From Thiogranum sp. (GTDB lineage: Bacteria > Pseudomonadota > Gammaproteobacteria > DSM-19610), in assembly GCA_030148915.1 (NCBI GenBank), contig JASBSN010000069.1:1-55290 (forward strand): 55,290 nt of DNA. Direction: 5' to 3'. Position 1 is the first letter of the stretch. Each line of letters begins with the position of its first letter. Under the pieces are notes generated by a model that worked only from the letters and a program-made list of their open reading frames with translations, did not search any database and was not told where the DNA came from. Both the position numbers and the translations under genes were made by a program. Shown piece after piece: positions 25,784 to 34,678 of the stretch.

Positions 25784-26992
25784 ATGGCCTGGAACGAGCC
25801 GGGAAGCGGTGGTAACAAGGATCCTTGGGGCGGTCGCGGAGACCAGGGTCCGCCCGATCTTGACGAGGTCGTGAAAAAAATGCAGGACAAGCTCGGCGGG
25901 CTGTTCGGGGGGGGCCGCAAGAGCGGTGGCGAGGGGGGGCACCGGCGTGGTGGACCCGGATTAACCGGGTTCGGACTGATCGCCGGCATCGTCGCCCTGG
26001 TCTGGCTGTTTTCGGGCATCTACATTGTCGACGCCGGCAAGCAGGGCGTGGTGCTGCGATTCGGCGCCTATTCCGAAACCACGGCGCCGGGTCCGCACTG
26101 GCATATCCCTTATCCGGTCGAACAGGTCGAGGTGGTCGATGTCGAACAGCGGCGGTTTGTCGAAATCGGCTATCGTTCCGGAGCGGCCGGGCAGAGCACG
26201 GTCGCGGTACCGCGCGAGGCGCTGATGCTCACCCAGGATGAGAACATCGTCAATATTCAGCTCGCGGTGCAGTACCAGGTCAGCGACCCGCAGCGCTATC
26301 TGTTCGATGTACGCGATCCCAACGTGGTGCTCAAGCAGGTGGCGGAAAGCGTCATCCGCGAAGTCATTGGTAAGAACGACATGGACTTTGTCCTCAAAGA
26401 AGGCCGCGCCCAGGTGGTGGCCGATATCAAGACCGTGATGCAGAAAACGCTGACCTCCTACCAGGCGGGCCTGCTGGTCTCCGACGTCAATCTGCAGGAC
26501 GCGCAGCCTCCGGAGGAGGTCCAGGCGGCGTTCTCCGATGCCATCAAGGCGCGCGAAGACAAGGAGCGGTTGAAAAACGAGGCAGAAGCCTACGCCAACG
26601 ACGTGATACCCAAAGCCCGTGGCGCGGCCGCCCGACAGATACAGGAAGCCAACGGCTACCGGGAATCGTTGATCGCCAAGGCCGAGGGTGAAGCCAGTCG
26701 CTTCAGTCAGGTGTTGACGGAATTCAAAAAAGCGCCGGAAGTCACCCGCAAGCGCCTGTACCTCGAGACCATGGAGTCGGTCATGACGCAGAGCAACAAG
26801 GTGCTGATCGACAGTAAAAATGCCAACAATATGATGTACCTGCCACTCGATCAATTAATGAAACAGCAGCCCAACGTGCGCCAGTTTTCCAGCGATATGA
26901 GCAGCAGCCAGGACAGCGGCGCCGACAGCTCTGCGCCGAGTGGCACCGGTACCACGGTGCGTCCATCACGCAGCCAGAGGGAGTCGCGCTAA
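25784..26992 (+). CDS. hflK: HflK, subunit of the FtsH modulator complex
   Basis: HflK and HflC are SPFH/band-7 proteins that form a large cage around the FtsH protease and limit its action on membrane substrates. The 402-residue HflK has a Gly-rich hydrophilic N-terminus (GNKDPWGGRGDQGPPDLDEV), one transmembrane helix near 66-83, the SPFH domain from about 84 and a long helical region with DAIKAREDKERLKNEAEAYAN. The C-terminal Ser/Thr-rich tail is typical. It overlaps hflC by one base, so the two are co-translated. Confidence 0.96.
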   Translation: MAWNEPGSGGNKDPWGGRGDQGPPDLDEVVKKMQDKLGGLFGGGRKSGGEGGHRRGGPGLTGFGLIAGIVALVWLFSGIYIVDAGKQGVVLRFGAYSETTAPGPHWHIPYPVEQVEVVDVEQRRFVEIGYRSGAAGQSTVAVPREALMLTQDENIVNIQLAVQYQVSDPQRYLFDVRDPNVVLKQVAESVIREVIGKNDMDFVLKEGRAQVVADIKTVMQKTLTSYQAGLLVSDVNLQDAQPPEEVQAAFSDAIKAREDKERLKNEAEAYANDVIPKARGAAARQIQEANGYRESLIAKAEGEASRFSQVLTEFKKAPEVTRKRLYLETMESVMTQSNKVLIDSKNANNMMYLPLDQLMKQQPNVRQFSSDMSSSQDSGADSSAPSGTGTTVRPSRSQRESR

Positions 26993-27861
26993 TGGCCAGT
27001 AGCAGAAATCTCCTCGTTGGCTTGTTATTGGTGATCGTGGTGGTCGGGGCCTTCTCCATGTATCGCGTCGGTCAGTGGGAAAAGGCGCTGTTGTTCCGCC
27101 TGGGCGAGATCGTGCGTACCGATATCCCGCCGGGACTGCATTTCAAGGTGCCGTTTCTCAACAACGTGCGTAAATACGACGGGCGCATCATCACGCTGGA
27201 TGTCGATCCGGAGCGTTTCCTCACGGTCGAGAAGAAAAATGTGATTGTCGATTCCTTCGTCATGTGGCGCATTACCGATGTCGGGCGCTATTACACCACG
27301 GTGCTGGGAGACGAGCGTCACGCCGAGCAGCGTCTGGAGCAGATTATCAAGGACGGCATGCGCGGCCAGTTCAGCAAGCGCACCGTCAATGAGGTGGTCT
27401 CGGGGGTGCGCGATGAGATGATGGTGCAGCTTACGGCGGACGCCAATGTTCAGGCGCGGGCGATCGGCATCGAAATCATCGATGTACGCGTCAAGCGTGT
27501 CGACTTGCCGGCGGAGGTCAGCAATTCCGTGTTCCGCCGCATGCAGGCCGAGCGCGCCAGAGTCGCCAAGGAGTTCCGCTCGCAGGGTGCCGAAGAGGCG
27601 GAAAAGATTCGCGCCGAAGCCGACCGCAAACGCCAGGTGCTTATCGCCAATGCCTACCGCGATGCTCAACAGATACGCGGCAAGGGGGATGCCCGGGCCG
27701 CAGAGATCTACGCCGAGGCCTACAACAAGGACAAGGACTTCTACGCCTTCTATCGTAGCCTGCAGGCCTATCAGCAGAGTTTCCAGAAGGGCAACGATGT
27801 GATGCTACTGCAGCCTGAGGGCGAGTTCTTCGAGTTTTTCAACGGCGCCGGGGGCAAATAG
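26992..27861 (+). CDS. hflC: HflC, subunit of the FtsH modulator complex
   Basis: A 289-residue SPFH protein with an N-terminal membrane anchor (LLVGLLLVIVVVGAFSMY), the band-7 domain (GLHFKVPFLNNVRKYD, EKKNVIVDSFVMWRI) and the Ala/Glu-rich helical segment ERARVAKEFRSQGAEEAEKI followed by YNKDKDFYAFYRSL. It pairs with HflK in the periplasm-facing complex. Its ATG uses the last base of the hflK stop codon (TAATG). A strong terminator follows. Confidence 0.96.
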   Translation: MASSRNLLVGLLLVIVVVGAFSMYRVGQWEKALLFRLGEIVRTDIPPGLHFKVPFLNNVRKYDGRIITLDVDPERFLTVEKKNVIVDSFVMWRITDVGRYYTTVLGDERHAEQRLEQIIKDGMRGQFSKRTVNEVVSGVRDEMMVQLTADANVQARAIGIEIIDVRVKRVDLPAEVSNSVFRRMQAERARVAKEFRSQGAEEAEKIRAEADRKRQVLIANAYRDAQQIRGKGDARAAEIYAEAYNKDKDFYAFYRSLQAYQQSFQKGNDVMLLQPEGEFFEFFNGAGGK

Positions 27862-27891
27862 CCCCGCTCCGCTGAAGCGACTGAGCGGAGT

Positions 27892-27922
27892 CCGGGCGAT
27901 GCGCGTCGCCCGGCTTTTTTTT
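27892..27922 (+). terminator. rho-independent terminator after hflC
   Basis: CCGGGCGA pairs with TCGCCCGG across a 6-nt loop and is followed by a run of eight T. A second small stem (CTCCGCT with AGCGGAG, 27867-27890) precedes it. Confidence 0.88.
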
Positions 27923-27942
27923 GCGGCCTGAAGGGTGTCAGA

Positions 27943-28128
27943 ATGTGGAACGATTTATGGGCGGCGCTGGCCCTGATGCTGGTGCTGGAGGGCATTGTGC
28001 CGTTTCTGAGTCCGGACAGGGTACGTCGTCTGCTGGCGGCCATGGCCGCTGTGGATGACCGCAGTATGCGCCTATCCGGCCTGCTCAGTATGCTGGCGGG
28101 TGTTGGGCTGCTGTATCTGGTTCGATGA
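27943..28128 (+). CDS. yjeT: DUF2065 family small membrane protein (YjeT-like)
   Basis: This 61-residue protein has two hydrophobic helices (about 7-22 and 44-60) with the conserved ALALMLVLEGIVPFLSPDRVRRLL between and around them, the signature of DUF2065. In E. coli the homologue yjeT lies between hflC and purA, as here. Its function is unknown. It ends inside the hisZ start (ATGA overlap). Confidence 0.9.
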   Translation: MWNDLWAALALMLVLEGIVPFLSPDRVRRLLAAMAAVDDRSMRLSGLLSMLAGVGLLYLVR

Positions 28129-29327
28129 CGATTATGATCAAAAACGCAAATCGCTGGTTGTTGCCGGACGGCATCGAGGAACTGCTGCCGGCACAGGCCG
28201 TGCCGCTGGAGAAGCTGCGGCGCGAGATTCTCGATTTGTATCGTGGCTGGGGCTACGAGCTGATCGTACCGCCGTTTATCGAATACCTCGACTCGTTGTT
28301 GACCGGCACCGGTCATGATCTTGATCTGCAGACTTTCAAGTTGATCGATCAGCTCTCGGGACGGCTGCTGGGGCTGCGCGCCGATATGACGCCGCAGGCG
28401 GCGCGTATCGATGCCCACCGCCTGCAGCGCGAGGGGCCGACCCGTTTGTGTTACCTCGGCACGGTGCTGCACGCGCGACCCAACGGCTTTGCCGGATCGC
28501 GCAGTCCGCTGCAGGTTGGCGCAGAGTTGTTCGGCCACGCCGGCCCGGAAAGCGATGTCGAAATTCTCCAGCTGATGGTGGCCACTCTGGCGCTGACCGG
28601 GATCGAAGATGTGTATATCGATCTCGGTCACGTCGGCATCTTCCGCGGTCTGGCCGAAGACGCGAGTCTCGATCCCGACCAGGAGGCCTTCCTGTTCGAT
28701 GCTCTGCAGCGCAAGGCAATTCCGGAAATACAGACATTCCTGGCGGCGCTGGATTTGTCCACCGCGCAACGCGAGCGCCTGGCCGGCCTGGCCACCTTGA
28801 ACGGTGACGAGGAGGTGTTGTCGCACGCCGAGACGTTGCTGGAAGGCAGCGGGCGGACGGCCCGGGATGCGCTCGATAATCTGCAGCGTATCGCCGCGCT
28901 GGCGCGACGGCGTCTGCCCCCAGGCGCGGCGCTGCACTTTGACCTCGCTGAGCTACGCGGTTATCAGTATCAAACCGGCGTGGTGTTCGCCGCCTTCGTC
29001 GCCGATTGCGGCCAGGAGGTCGCCCGGGGCGGGCGCTACGATGAAATCGGCAAGGTCTTCGGGCGCGCCCGCCCGGCCACCGGTTTCAGCACCGATCTGC
29101 GCTGTTTGATGCAGCTCGGCAGCCGCGACTGGCCGGCGATGTGTGGGGCGATCCTGGCGCCCGGGGAGCACGACGAAGCGCTGGAGAAGGAGATCGAGCG
29201 GTTACGCGGGCAGGGCGAGGTGGTGATTCGACAGTTGCCGGGCCAACAGGGCAGCAGTAGCGAAATGCGCTGCGACCGTACACTGCGCTGGGACGGTGCC
29301 GCCTGGAAGGTGGAAAAAATTGAGTAA
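28125..29327 (+). CDS. hisZ: ATP phosphoribosyltransferase regulatory subunit HisZ
   Basis: HisZ is a catalytically inactive histidyl-tRNA synthetase paralogue that activates the short form of HisG and passes on histidine feedback. The 400-residue protein has the HisRS-like core (ELLPAQAVPLEKLRREILDLYRGWGYELIVPPFIEYLDSL, LLGLRADMTPQAARI) and RGGRYDEIG, but lacks a C-terminal anticodon domain. The hflC-yjeT-hisZ-purA order is common in Gammaproteobacteria that use short HisG; the hisG gene is elsewhere. ATG 28125 overlaps yjeT; ATG 28134 is an alternative. Confidence 0.95.
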   Translation: MTIMIKNANRWLLPDGIEELLPAQAVPLEKLRREILDLYRGWGYELIVPPFIEYLDSLLTGTGHDLDLQTFKLIDQLSGRLLGLRADMTPQAARIDAHRLQREGPTRLCYLGTVLHARPNGFAGSRSPLQVGAELFGHAGPESDVEILQLMVATLALTGIEDVYIDLGHVGIFRGLAEDASLDPDQEAFLFDALQRKAIPEIQTFLAALDLSTAQRERLAGLATLNGDEEVLSHAETLLEGSGRTARDALDNLQRIAALARRRLPPGAALHFDLAELRGYQYQTGVVFAAFVADCGQEVARGGRYDEIGKVFGRARPATGFSTDLRCLMQLGSRDWPAMCGAILAPGEHDEALEKEIERLRGQGEVVIRQLPGQQGSSSEMRCDRTLRWDGAAWKVEKIE

Positions 29328-29348
29328 ATAGCGGACTGACAGGATTGA

Positions 29349-30647
<1,299 letters not shown>

Positions 30648-30759
30648 AGCGGGTGCTCTTAGCTGTGTAAAACACTGCACAGGTAGAGTGTCCGCGGATC
30701 CGAGTTCTGGGAGGACTCTGGCGCGCTCGGCGTTTCGGTCGTGTCCGGCCTCGGCGCAG

Positions 30760-30844
30760 GCGGGTTTCAGCCGCTAGCGGGTTTTTGGCTTAGGGCGCCG
30801 CGGGCGGCGCATGCACCAAAAACCCGCTACCGGCCGAAACCCGC
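30760..30844. repeat. hairpin repeat element, copy 3 (reverse orientation)
   Basis: An 85-bp element in the opposite orientation to copies 1, 2 and 4. Read on the minus strand the 41-bp core is identical to that of copy 4: TTTTTGG, TGCATG, CGCCGC-CC-GCGGCG, CCCTAAG, CCAAAAA. Two 22-bp arms (30760-30781 and 30823-30844) flank it and match each other at 20 of 22 positions. The outer nine bases of the arms (GCGGGTTTC) are shared with copy 4, the inner thirteen are not. It lies between convergent purA and the transporter ATPase gene. Confidence 0.9.
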
Positions 30845-30902
30845 TTTATGAGGGGTGGTGTTATTGGGTTATCTTTAAAGCCCACAAAGCCTGGTGGACT
30901 GG

Positions 30903-31808
30903 TTAGTTGCTTACGACGCGGAGCGCTATATTCTCCTGGGTTTTGTCACCTTCAGCGATAGGTTGACTGTTACTGTCGGTGGCCGCCGTGGAATCGCTGT
31001 CGGGCGCGAGTTCCTCGCCGGGGCGCTTCTGGCGTTCGTAGAGAAATCTCAGTACATCCGAACGGTAGTGGTTGTACTGCGGATCATCGGCCAGCGCCAG
31101 GCGCTCGCGCGGGCGCTCCAGTTCGATTTCGAGCACTTCGCCGATGGTCGCTGCGGGTCCATTGGTCATCATCACGATGCGATCCGAGAGCAGCACTGCC
31201 TCGTCGACATCGTGGGTGATCATGATCACGGTGTTGCCGAGCGCGGCGTGAATTTCCATCAGCGAGTCCTGCAGGTGGGCGCGGGTCAGTGCGTCGAGGG
31301 CGCCGAACGGTTCGTCCATCAGCAGAACTTCCGGCTGCATGGCCAGCGCTCGGGCGATGCCGACGCGCTGTTTCATGCCCCCGGAAATTTCATCCGGACG
31401 CTTGTCGCGGGCGTGACTCATGTGTACCAGTTCCAGGTTGTGGTCGATCCACTGACGCATTTCGGCGCGGGATTTCTTGCCTTTGAACACTTGTTTTACG
31501 CCCAGTTCGACGTTTTCATAGGCGCTCAGCCAGGGCAGCAGCGAATGGTTCTGAAACACCACGGCGCGTTCCGGGCCGGGTTCGCTCACTTCGCGGCCGT
31601 TGAGTATCACTCCGCCGGCGGTGGCGCGGTGCAGTCCGGCAACAATATTAAGAACCGTAGACTTACCGCAACCGGAGTGGCCGATCAGGGTGATGAACTG
31701 GCCTTTGTCGATTTTCAGGCTGACGTCATCAAGGGCCCGGAACGGGCCGGTGTCGGTGGGGAAATCGATACTGACGTGGGTCAGTTCGAGGTGGTTTTTC
31801 GCCTTCAT
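30903..31808 (-). CDS. nrtD: nitrate-type ABC transporter, ATP-binding protein
   Basis: The ATPase that powers the transporter encoded upstream. Motifs: Walker A GHSGCGKST, Q-loop VVFQNHSLLPWL, signature ISGGMKQRVGIARAL, Walker B VLLMDEPFGALD and the switch His in MITHDVDEA. The 301-residue length with a roughly 60-residue hydrophilic tail fits the NrtD/CmpD/SsuB group; it lacks the extra NrtA-like domain found in cyanobacterial NrtC. It is the last gene of a minus-strand operon (nrtA-nrtB-nrtD). Nitrate or nitrite as substrate is inferred from the long NrtA-type binding protein and the NtrC/sigma-54 promoter; cyanate or bicarbonate would be alternatives. Confidence 0.85.
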   Translation of the reverse strand: MKAKNHLELTHVSIDFPTDTGPFRALDDVSLKIDKGQFITLIGHSGCGKSTVLNIVAGLHRATAGGVILNGREVSEPGPERAVVFQNHSLLPWLSAYENVELGVKQVFKGKKSRAEMRQWIDHNLELVHMSHARDKRPDEISGGMKQRVGIARALAMQPEVLLMDEPFGALDALTRAHLQDSLMEIHAALGNTVIMITHDVDEAVLLSDRIVMMTNGPAATIGEVLEIELERPRERLALADDPQYNHYRSDVLRFLYERQKRPGEELAPDSDSTAATDSNSQPIAEGDKTQENIALRVVSN

Positions 31809-31826
31809 GGTGCCTACCTCTCAGCC

Positions 31827-32852
31827 TCAGCGCGTAATAGCGCTCTTGTCCCAGGAGAACTTGCGTTGCAACAGCAGCATGCCGCGATCGAGGCCGAAAC
31901 CGATAAGACCGATCACCAGCACGGCCACCATGATGCGCGCCAGCGAGTTGGAGCTGCCGTTCTGGAACTCGTCCCAGACGAACTTGCCCAGTCCTGGATT
32001 CTGGGCGAGCATTTCGGCGGCGATCAACACCATCCAGCCGATGCCCAGCGATAAGCGCAGCCCGGTGAACATCATCGGAATGGAAGAGGGCAGCACGATC
32101 TTCATGGTCTTGGTCAGCCACGGCAGGCGTAGCACGCGCGACACGTTGAGCAGGTCCTTGTCGACCGATGAGACACCCACCGCGGTGTTGATAATGGTCG
32201 GCCACAGACAGCATAAGGTCACGGTGATAGCCGACGTGAGAAACGACTTGGCGAAAAATGGATTGTCGGTCACGTAGACGGCACTGACCACCATAGTGAC
32301 AATCGGCAGCCAGGCGAGCGGTGAAACCGGCTTGAATAACTGAATGAGCGGGTTCAGTGCGCTGTACAGCGTATGGCTCATGCCGGTCACGATGCCTATC
32401 GGGATCGCGATCAGTGAGGCGATCAGAAAACCGGTGGCGACGGTGGCAAGGCTGGTGACAATCTGGTCGAAGAATGTCGGTGCGCCGGTGTAGGCGCGGA
32501 TACGCACTTCGGCGTTGGCGTCGGCGGCGAGTTTTTGCGCATTGCGCTCCTCCTGGCGCGCATAGAAAGCCTCTTCTTTGGCGCGCGCCGCCTGATGTTC
32601 GTCCACCAACACCAGTGCCTGCTCCCACACCTTGGCCGGTCCGGGTAACTGGCCGAGGGACGTCTGCACTTTGGCTGCCAGTACGCTCCAGAGCAAGAGG
32701 AAAATCGCTATCGCCGCTAACGGTATGCCCAAGGCCACGATCAAGCGCGGGGCCGCTCCGGAGCGATTATCCCGCGAAAGAAAAGCCAGTAGGTGGTCCA
32801 AAAACCTGAAATTGTAGGCTTGATACTTGTTGATAGCAGTGGCCGTGGACAT
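31827..32852 (-). CDS. nrtB: nitrate-type ABC transporter, permease
   Basis: A 341-residue inner-membrane permease with a first helix near 39-60, then a roughly 70-residue hydrophilic stretch (including EEAFYARQEERNAQKLAADANAE), then the usual five-helix transport domain. The cytoplasmic coupling loop appears as LPWLTKTMKIVLPSSIPMMFTGLRLSLGIGWM, the EAA-type motif of the family. The inserted stretch is characteristic of proteobacterial nitrate permeases as far as I recall. It sits 18 bp upstream of the ATPase gene. A GC hairpin (32893-32914) follows the binding-protein stop region just upstream. Confidence 0.85.
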   Translation of the reverse strand: MSTATAINKYQAYNFRFLDHLLAFLSRDNRSGAAPRLIVALGIPLAAIAIFLLLWSVLAAKVQTSLGQLPGPAKVWEQALVLVDEHQAARAKEEAFYARQEERNAQKLAADANAEVRIRAYTGAPTFFDQIVTSLATVATGFLIASLIAIPIGIVTGMSHTLYSALNPLIQLFKPVSPLAWLPIVTMVVSAVYVTDNPFFAKSFLTSAITVTLCCLWPTIINTAVGVSSVDKDLLNVSRVLRLPWLTKTMKIVLPSSIPMMFTGLRLSLGIGWMVLIAAEMLAQNPGLGKFVWDEFQNGSSNSLARIMVAVLVIGLIGFGLDRGMLLLQRKFSWDKSAITR

Positions 32853-32892
32853 GCCTTATACCCCGTCGTTTACAGTGATGTTGTTGGTGATT

Positions 32893-32914
32893 GCCGGCGG
32901 TCCCGAGGGCCGGC
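32893..32914 (-). other. GC-rich hairpin between nrtA and nrtB
   Basis: GCCGGC at both ends encloses a 10-nt spacer in the 70-bp gap between the binding-protein and permease genes. Such hairpins often protect the upstream message and lower downstream expression, which would fit the excess of binding protein over permease. No T-tract follows. Confidence 0.35.
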
Positions 32915-32922
32915 GCAGAGAG

Positions 32923-34314
32923 TCACGGGCTTTCCTTGCCCTTAAGGCCGATGGGAAACTTTTGCAGATAGGCGTTGGGCTTGGTGCCATCGTAGGTGAT
33001 ACCGTCGATGAATTGCGTTTGAGGTTTGCGGAAGCCGTCTTCAGTCGAGAAGTCGGGGAAATCGGCAGCGCTCATTTTGCCTTCGGCGATCAGTTCTTTC
33101 GCTGCGGTTGTATAGATATCCGGGCGATAGACTTTTTTCGCCGTATCGATATACCAGCTGTCGGGCTTGTAGTCGGCGATCTGTCCCCAGCGGCGCATTT
33201 GGGTCAGGTACCAGACCGCGTCGGAGTAGTAGGGATAGGTGGCGAAGTAGCGGAAGAAGACGTTGAAGTCGGGTACTGCTCTCTGATCGCCCTTTTCGTA
33301 TTCGAAAGTGCCGGTCATGGAGTTGGCGATGACTTTGTAATCGGCCCCCACATAATTGGGCTGGGCCAGATACTTCACCGCTTCCGGCCGGTTTTTGTTG
33401 TTGTCCGCATCCAGCCACTTGGCGGCGCGCAGCAGCGCCTTGACCACGCGCACCGTGGTGTTGGGGTATTTGCGCGTGAATGCCTCGGTCATGCCGAAAA
33501 CTTTTTCCGGGTTATCTTTCCAGATTTCGTAGTCGGTAATGACCGGTACGCCGATGCCTTTGAAAACGGCCTGTTGATTCCAGGGCTCGCCGACGCAATA
33601 GCCGTTGATGGTGCCGGCTTCCAGGGTCGCGGGCATTTGTGGCGGCGGAGTGACCGAGAGTTGCACGTCGGCTTTCAGCGTGCCGGATATATCACCCTTT
33701 TTCGGTGCATAGAAGCCGGGGTTGAGGCCGCCCGCTGCGAGCCAGTAGCGCAACTCATAGTTGTGGGTGGAAACGGGGAATACCATACCCATCTTGAACG
33801 GCTTGCCTTGATTGCGGTACTTGCTCACTACCGGTTTAAGGTAGTCGGCTTTGATCGGGTGCACCGGGCGGCCGTCTTTGCCGGTCGGGAGGTTAGGTTT
33901 CATCAGCTCCCAAACCTCATTGGACACGGTGATGCCGTTACCGTTCAGATCCATGGAAAATGGGGTGACGATGTGTGCTTTGGTGCCGAAGCCGATAGTG
34001 GCCGCCAGGGGCTGCCCGGCAAGCATGTGTGCGCCGTCGAGCTGGCCGTCGATCACCCCGTCGAGCAGGACTTTCCAATTCGCTTGAGCTTCGAGTGTGA
34101 CGTACAGTCCCTCGTCTTCAAAATAGTGCTTCTCATAGGCAATCGCCAGCGGCGCCATGTCGGTGAGCTTGATGAACCCGAACTTGAGATCCTCTTTCTC
34201 CGCGGCTCCCACCGCGGCCTGAGCGCTGGCGACGGCGACCGTTGTCAGGCTACAGGCAAGCAGGACTCGCTTGAGAAAGGATCGTAGGGGCGTGCGCTGT
34301 AAAGTGTCTTGCAT
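32923..34314 (-). CDS. nrtA: nitrate-type ABC transporter, periplasmic substrate-binding protein
   Basis: A 463-residue NrtA/CmpA-type binding protein: a Sec signal ([21 protein letters not shown]), then [63 protein letters not shown] and [21 protein letters not shown]. These blocks make up the ligand site of the nitrate-binding protein. It is longer than sulfonate-binding SsuA, which favours nitrate or nitrite. The frame is open to 34572, but the ATG at 34314, with GGAG seven bases upstream, gives the signal peptide. It is soluble rather than a lipoprotein. Transcription is probably from the sigma-54 promoter at 34500-34514. Confidence 0.88.
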   Translation of the reverse strand: MQDTLQRTPLRSFLKRVLLACSLTTVAVASAQAAVGAAEKEDLKFGFIKLTDMAPLAIAYEKHYFEDEGLYVTLEAQANWKVLLDGVIDGQLDGAHMLAGQPLAATIGFGTKAHIVTPFSMDLNGNGITVSNEVWELMKPNLPTGKDGRPVHPIKADYLKPVVSKYRNQGKPFKMGMVFPVSTHNYELRYWLAAGGLNPGFYAPKKGDISGTLKADVQLSVTPPPQMPATLEAGTINGYCVGEPWNQQAVFKGIGVPVITDYEIWKDNPEKVFGMTEAFTRKYPNTTVRVVKALLRAAKWLDADNNKNRPEAVKYLAQPNYVGADYKVIANSMTGTFEYEKGDQRAVPDFNVFFRYFATYPYYSDAVWYLTQMRRWGQIADYKPDSWYIDTAKKVYRPDIYTTAAKELIAEGKMSAADFPDFSTEDGFRKPQTQFIDGITYDGTKPNAYLQKFPIGLKGKESP

Positions 34315-34499
34315 GTCAACTCCGTTGTTTGAAGGCTTGAAATGAGCCAAGGCATCGGCAGTCAAGGCCGCAGGGCCAGGCACACAGACACCCTGGTCTC
34401 TGTCAATCCGACCGGCTGCGCTCGGCAATGAGACAGATTGTCGGTAGTGCGTGTTACCTTCCGCGGCGCGATTCAACCGAAGGCGTTCAAGGCCTAACA

Positions 34500-34514
34500 G
34501 CAGATAATGTGCCA
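34500..34514 (-). promoter_or_regulatory. sigma-54 promoter of the nrtABD operon
   Basis: On the minus strand the sequence is TGGCAC-ATTAT-CTGC, with GG and GC separated by exactly ten bases as sigma-54 requires at -24/-12. The only departure from TGGCAC-N5-TTGC is C for the first T of the -12 block. Start of transcription would be near 34489. Confidence 0.7.
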
Positions 34515-34566
34515 GTCTATAAGCAACTGTAAAAACGCATAATAGTGATTTTGAGAAAGATAGGGG

Positions 34567-34602
34567 TGCCACCCTGTAGGGCAGCGGGCACCAGTCTGGT
34601 GC
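34567..34602 (-). promoter_or_regulatory. tandem NtrC-type enhancer sites
   Basis: The stronger site, GCACC-AGTCT-GGTGC (34588-34602), matches the NtrC consensus GCACC-N5-GGTGC fully and is close to the glnA enhancer. A weaker one (34567-34583, TGC...GGGCA) has its centre about 20 bp nearer the promoter. Relative to the predicted start the centres are near -106 and -86, a normal enhancer distance for sigma-54 promoters. Confidence 0.65.
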
Positions 34603-34614
34603 GCGTTACTGAGA

Positions 34615-34643
34615 TAAAAAACGGCGGCCCTTATCGGCCGCCG
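34615..34643 (-). terminator. rho-independent terminator after the porin gene
   Basis: On the minus strand CGGCGGCC and GGCCGCCG form an 8-bp stem around a 6-nt loop, followed by six T. It is 36 bp past the porin stop and insulates nrtA. Confidence 0.88.
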
Positions 34644-34678
34644 GACTCGTGCAACGGAGAAAAATTCGTCGTCGCGGG

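Larger units (their letters stand above)
34315..34678. other. 364-bp regulatory region upstream of nrtA
   Basis: Non-coding. Reading on the minus strand it holds the porin terminator (34615-34643), two NtrC-type sites (34567-34602), a sigma-54 promoter (34500-34514) and then a leader of about 175 nt before nrtA. The leader has a small stem (ACAGA/TCTGT around 34385-34403 on the plus strand) but no recognisable ANTAR or riboswitch motif. Confidence 0.65.

Noticed and set aside
30760-30844. MITE with terminal inverted repeats
   Set aside because: A MITE family would share its end sequences; here much of each arm differs between copies, and no target-site duplication is evident.
30894-32054. 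386-codon open frame antisense to the transporter ATPase
   Set aside because: Shadow of a clear ABC ATPase gene; composition is His/Gln-rich as expected for antisense of GC-rich coding DNA.
32827-34287. 486-codon open frame antisense to nrtA
   Set aside because: It covers the binding-protein gene on the other strand; no start signal or recognisable domain, and nrtA has full family blocks and a mapped promoter.
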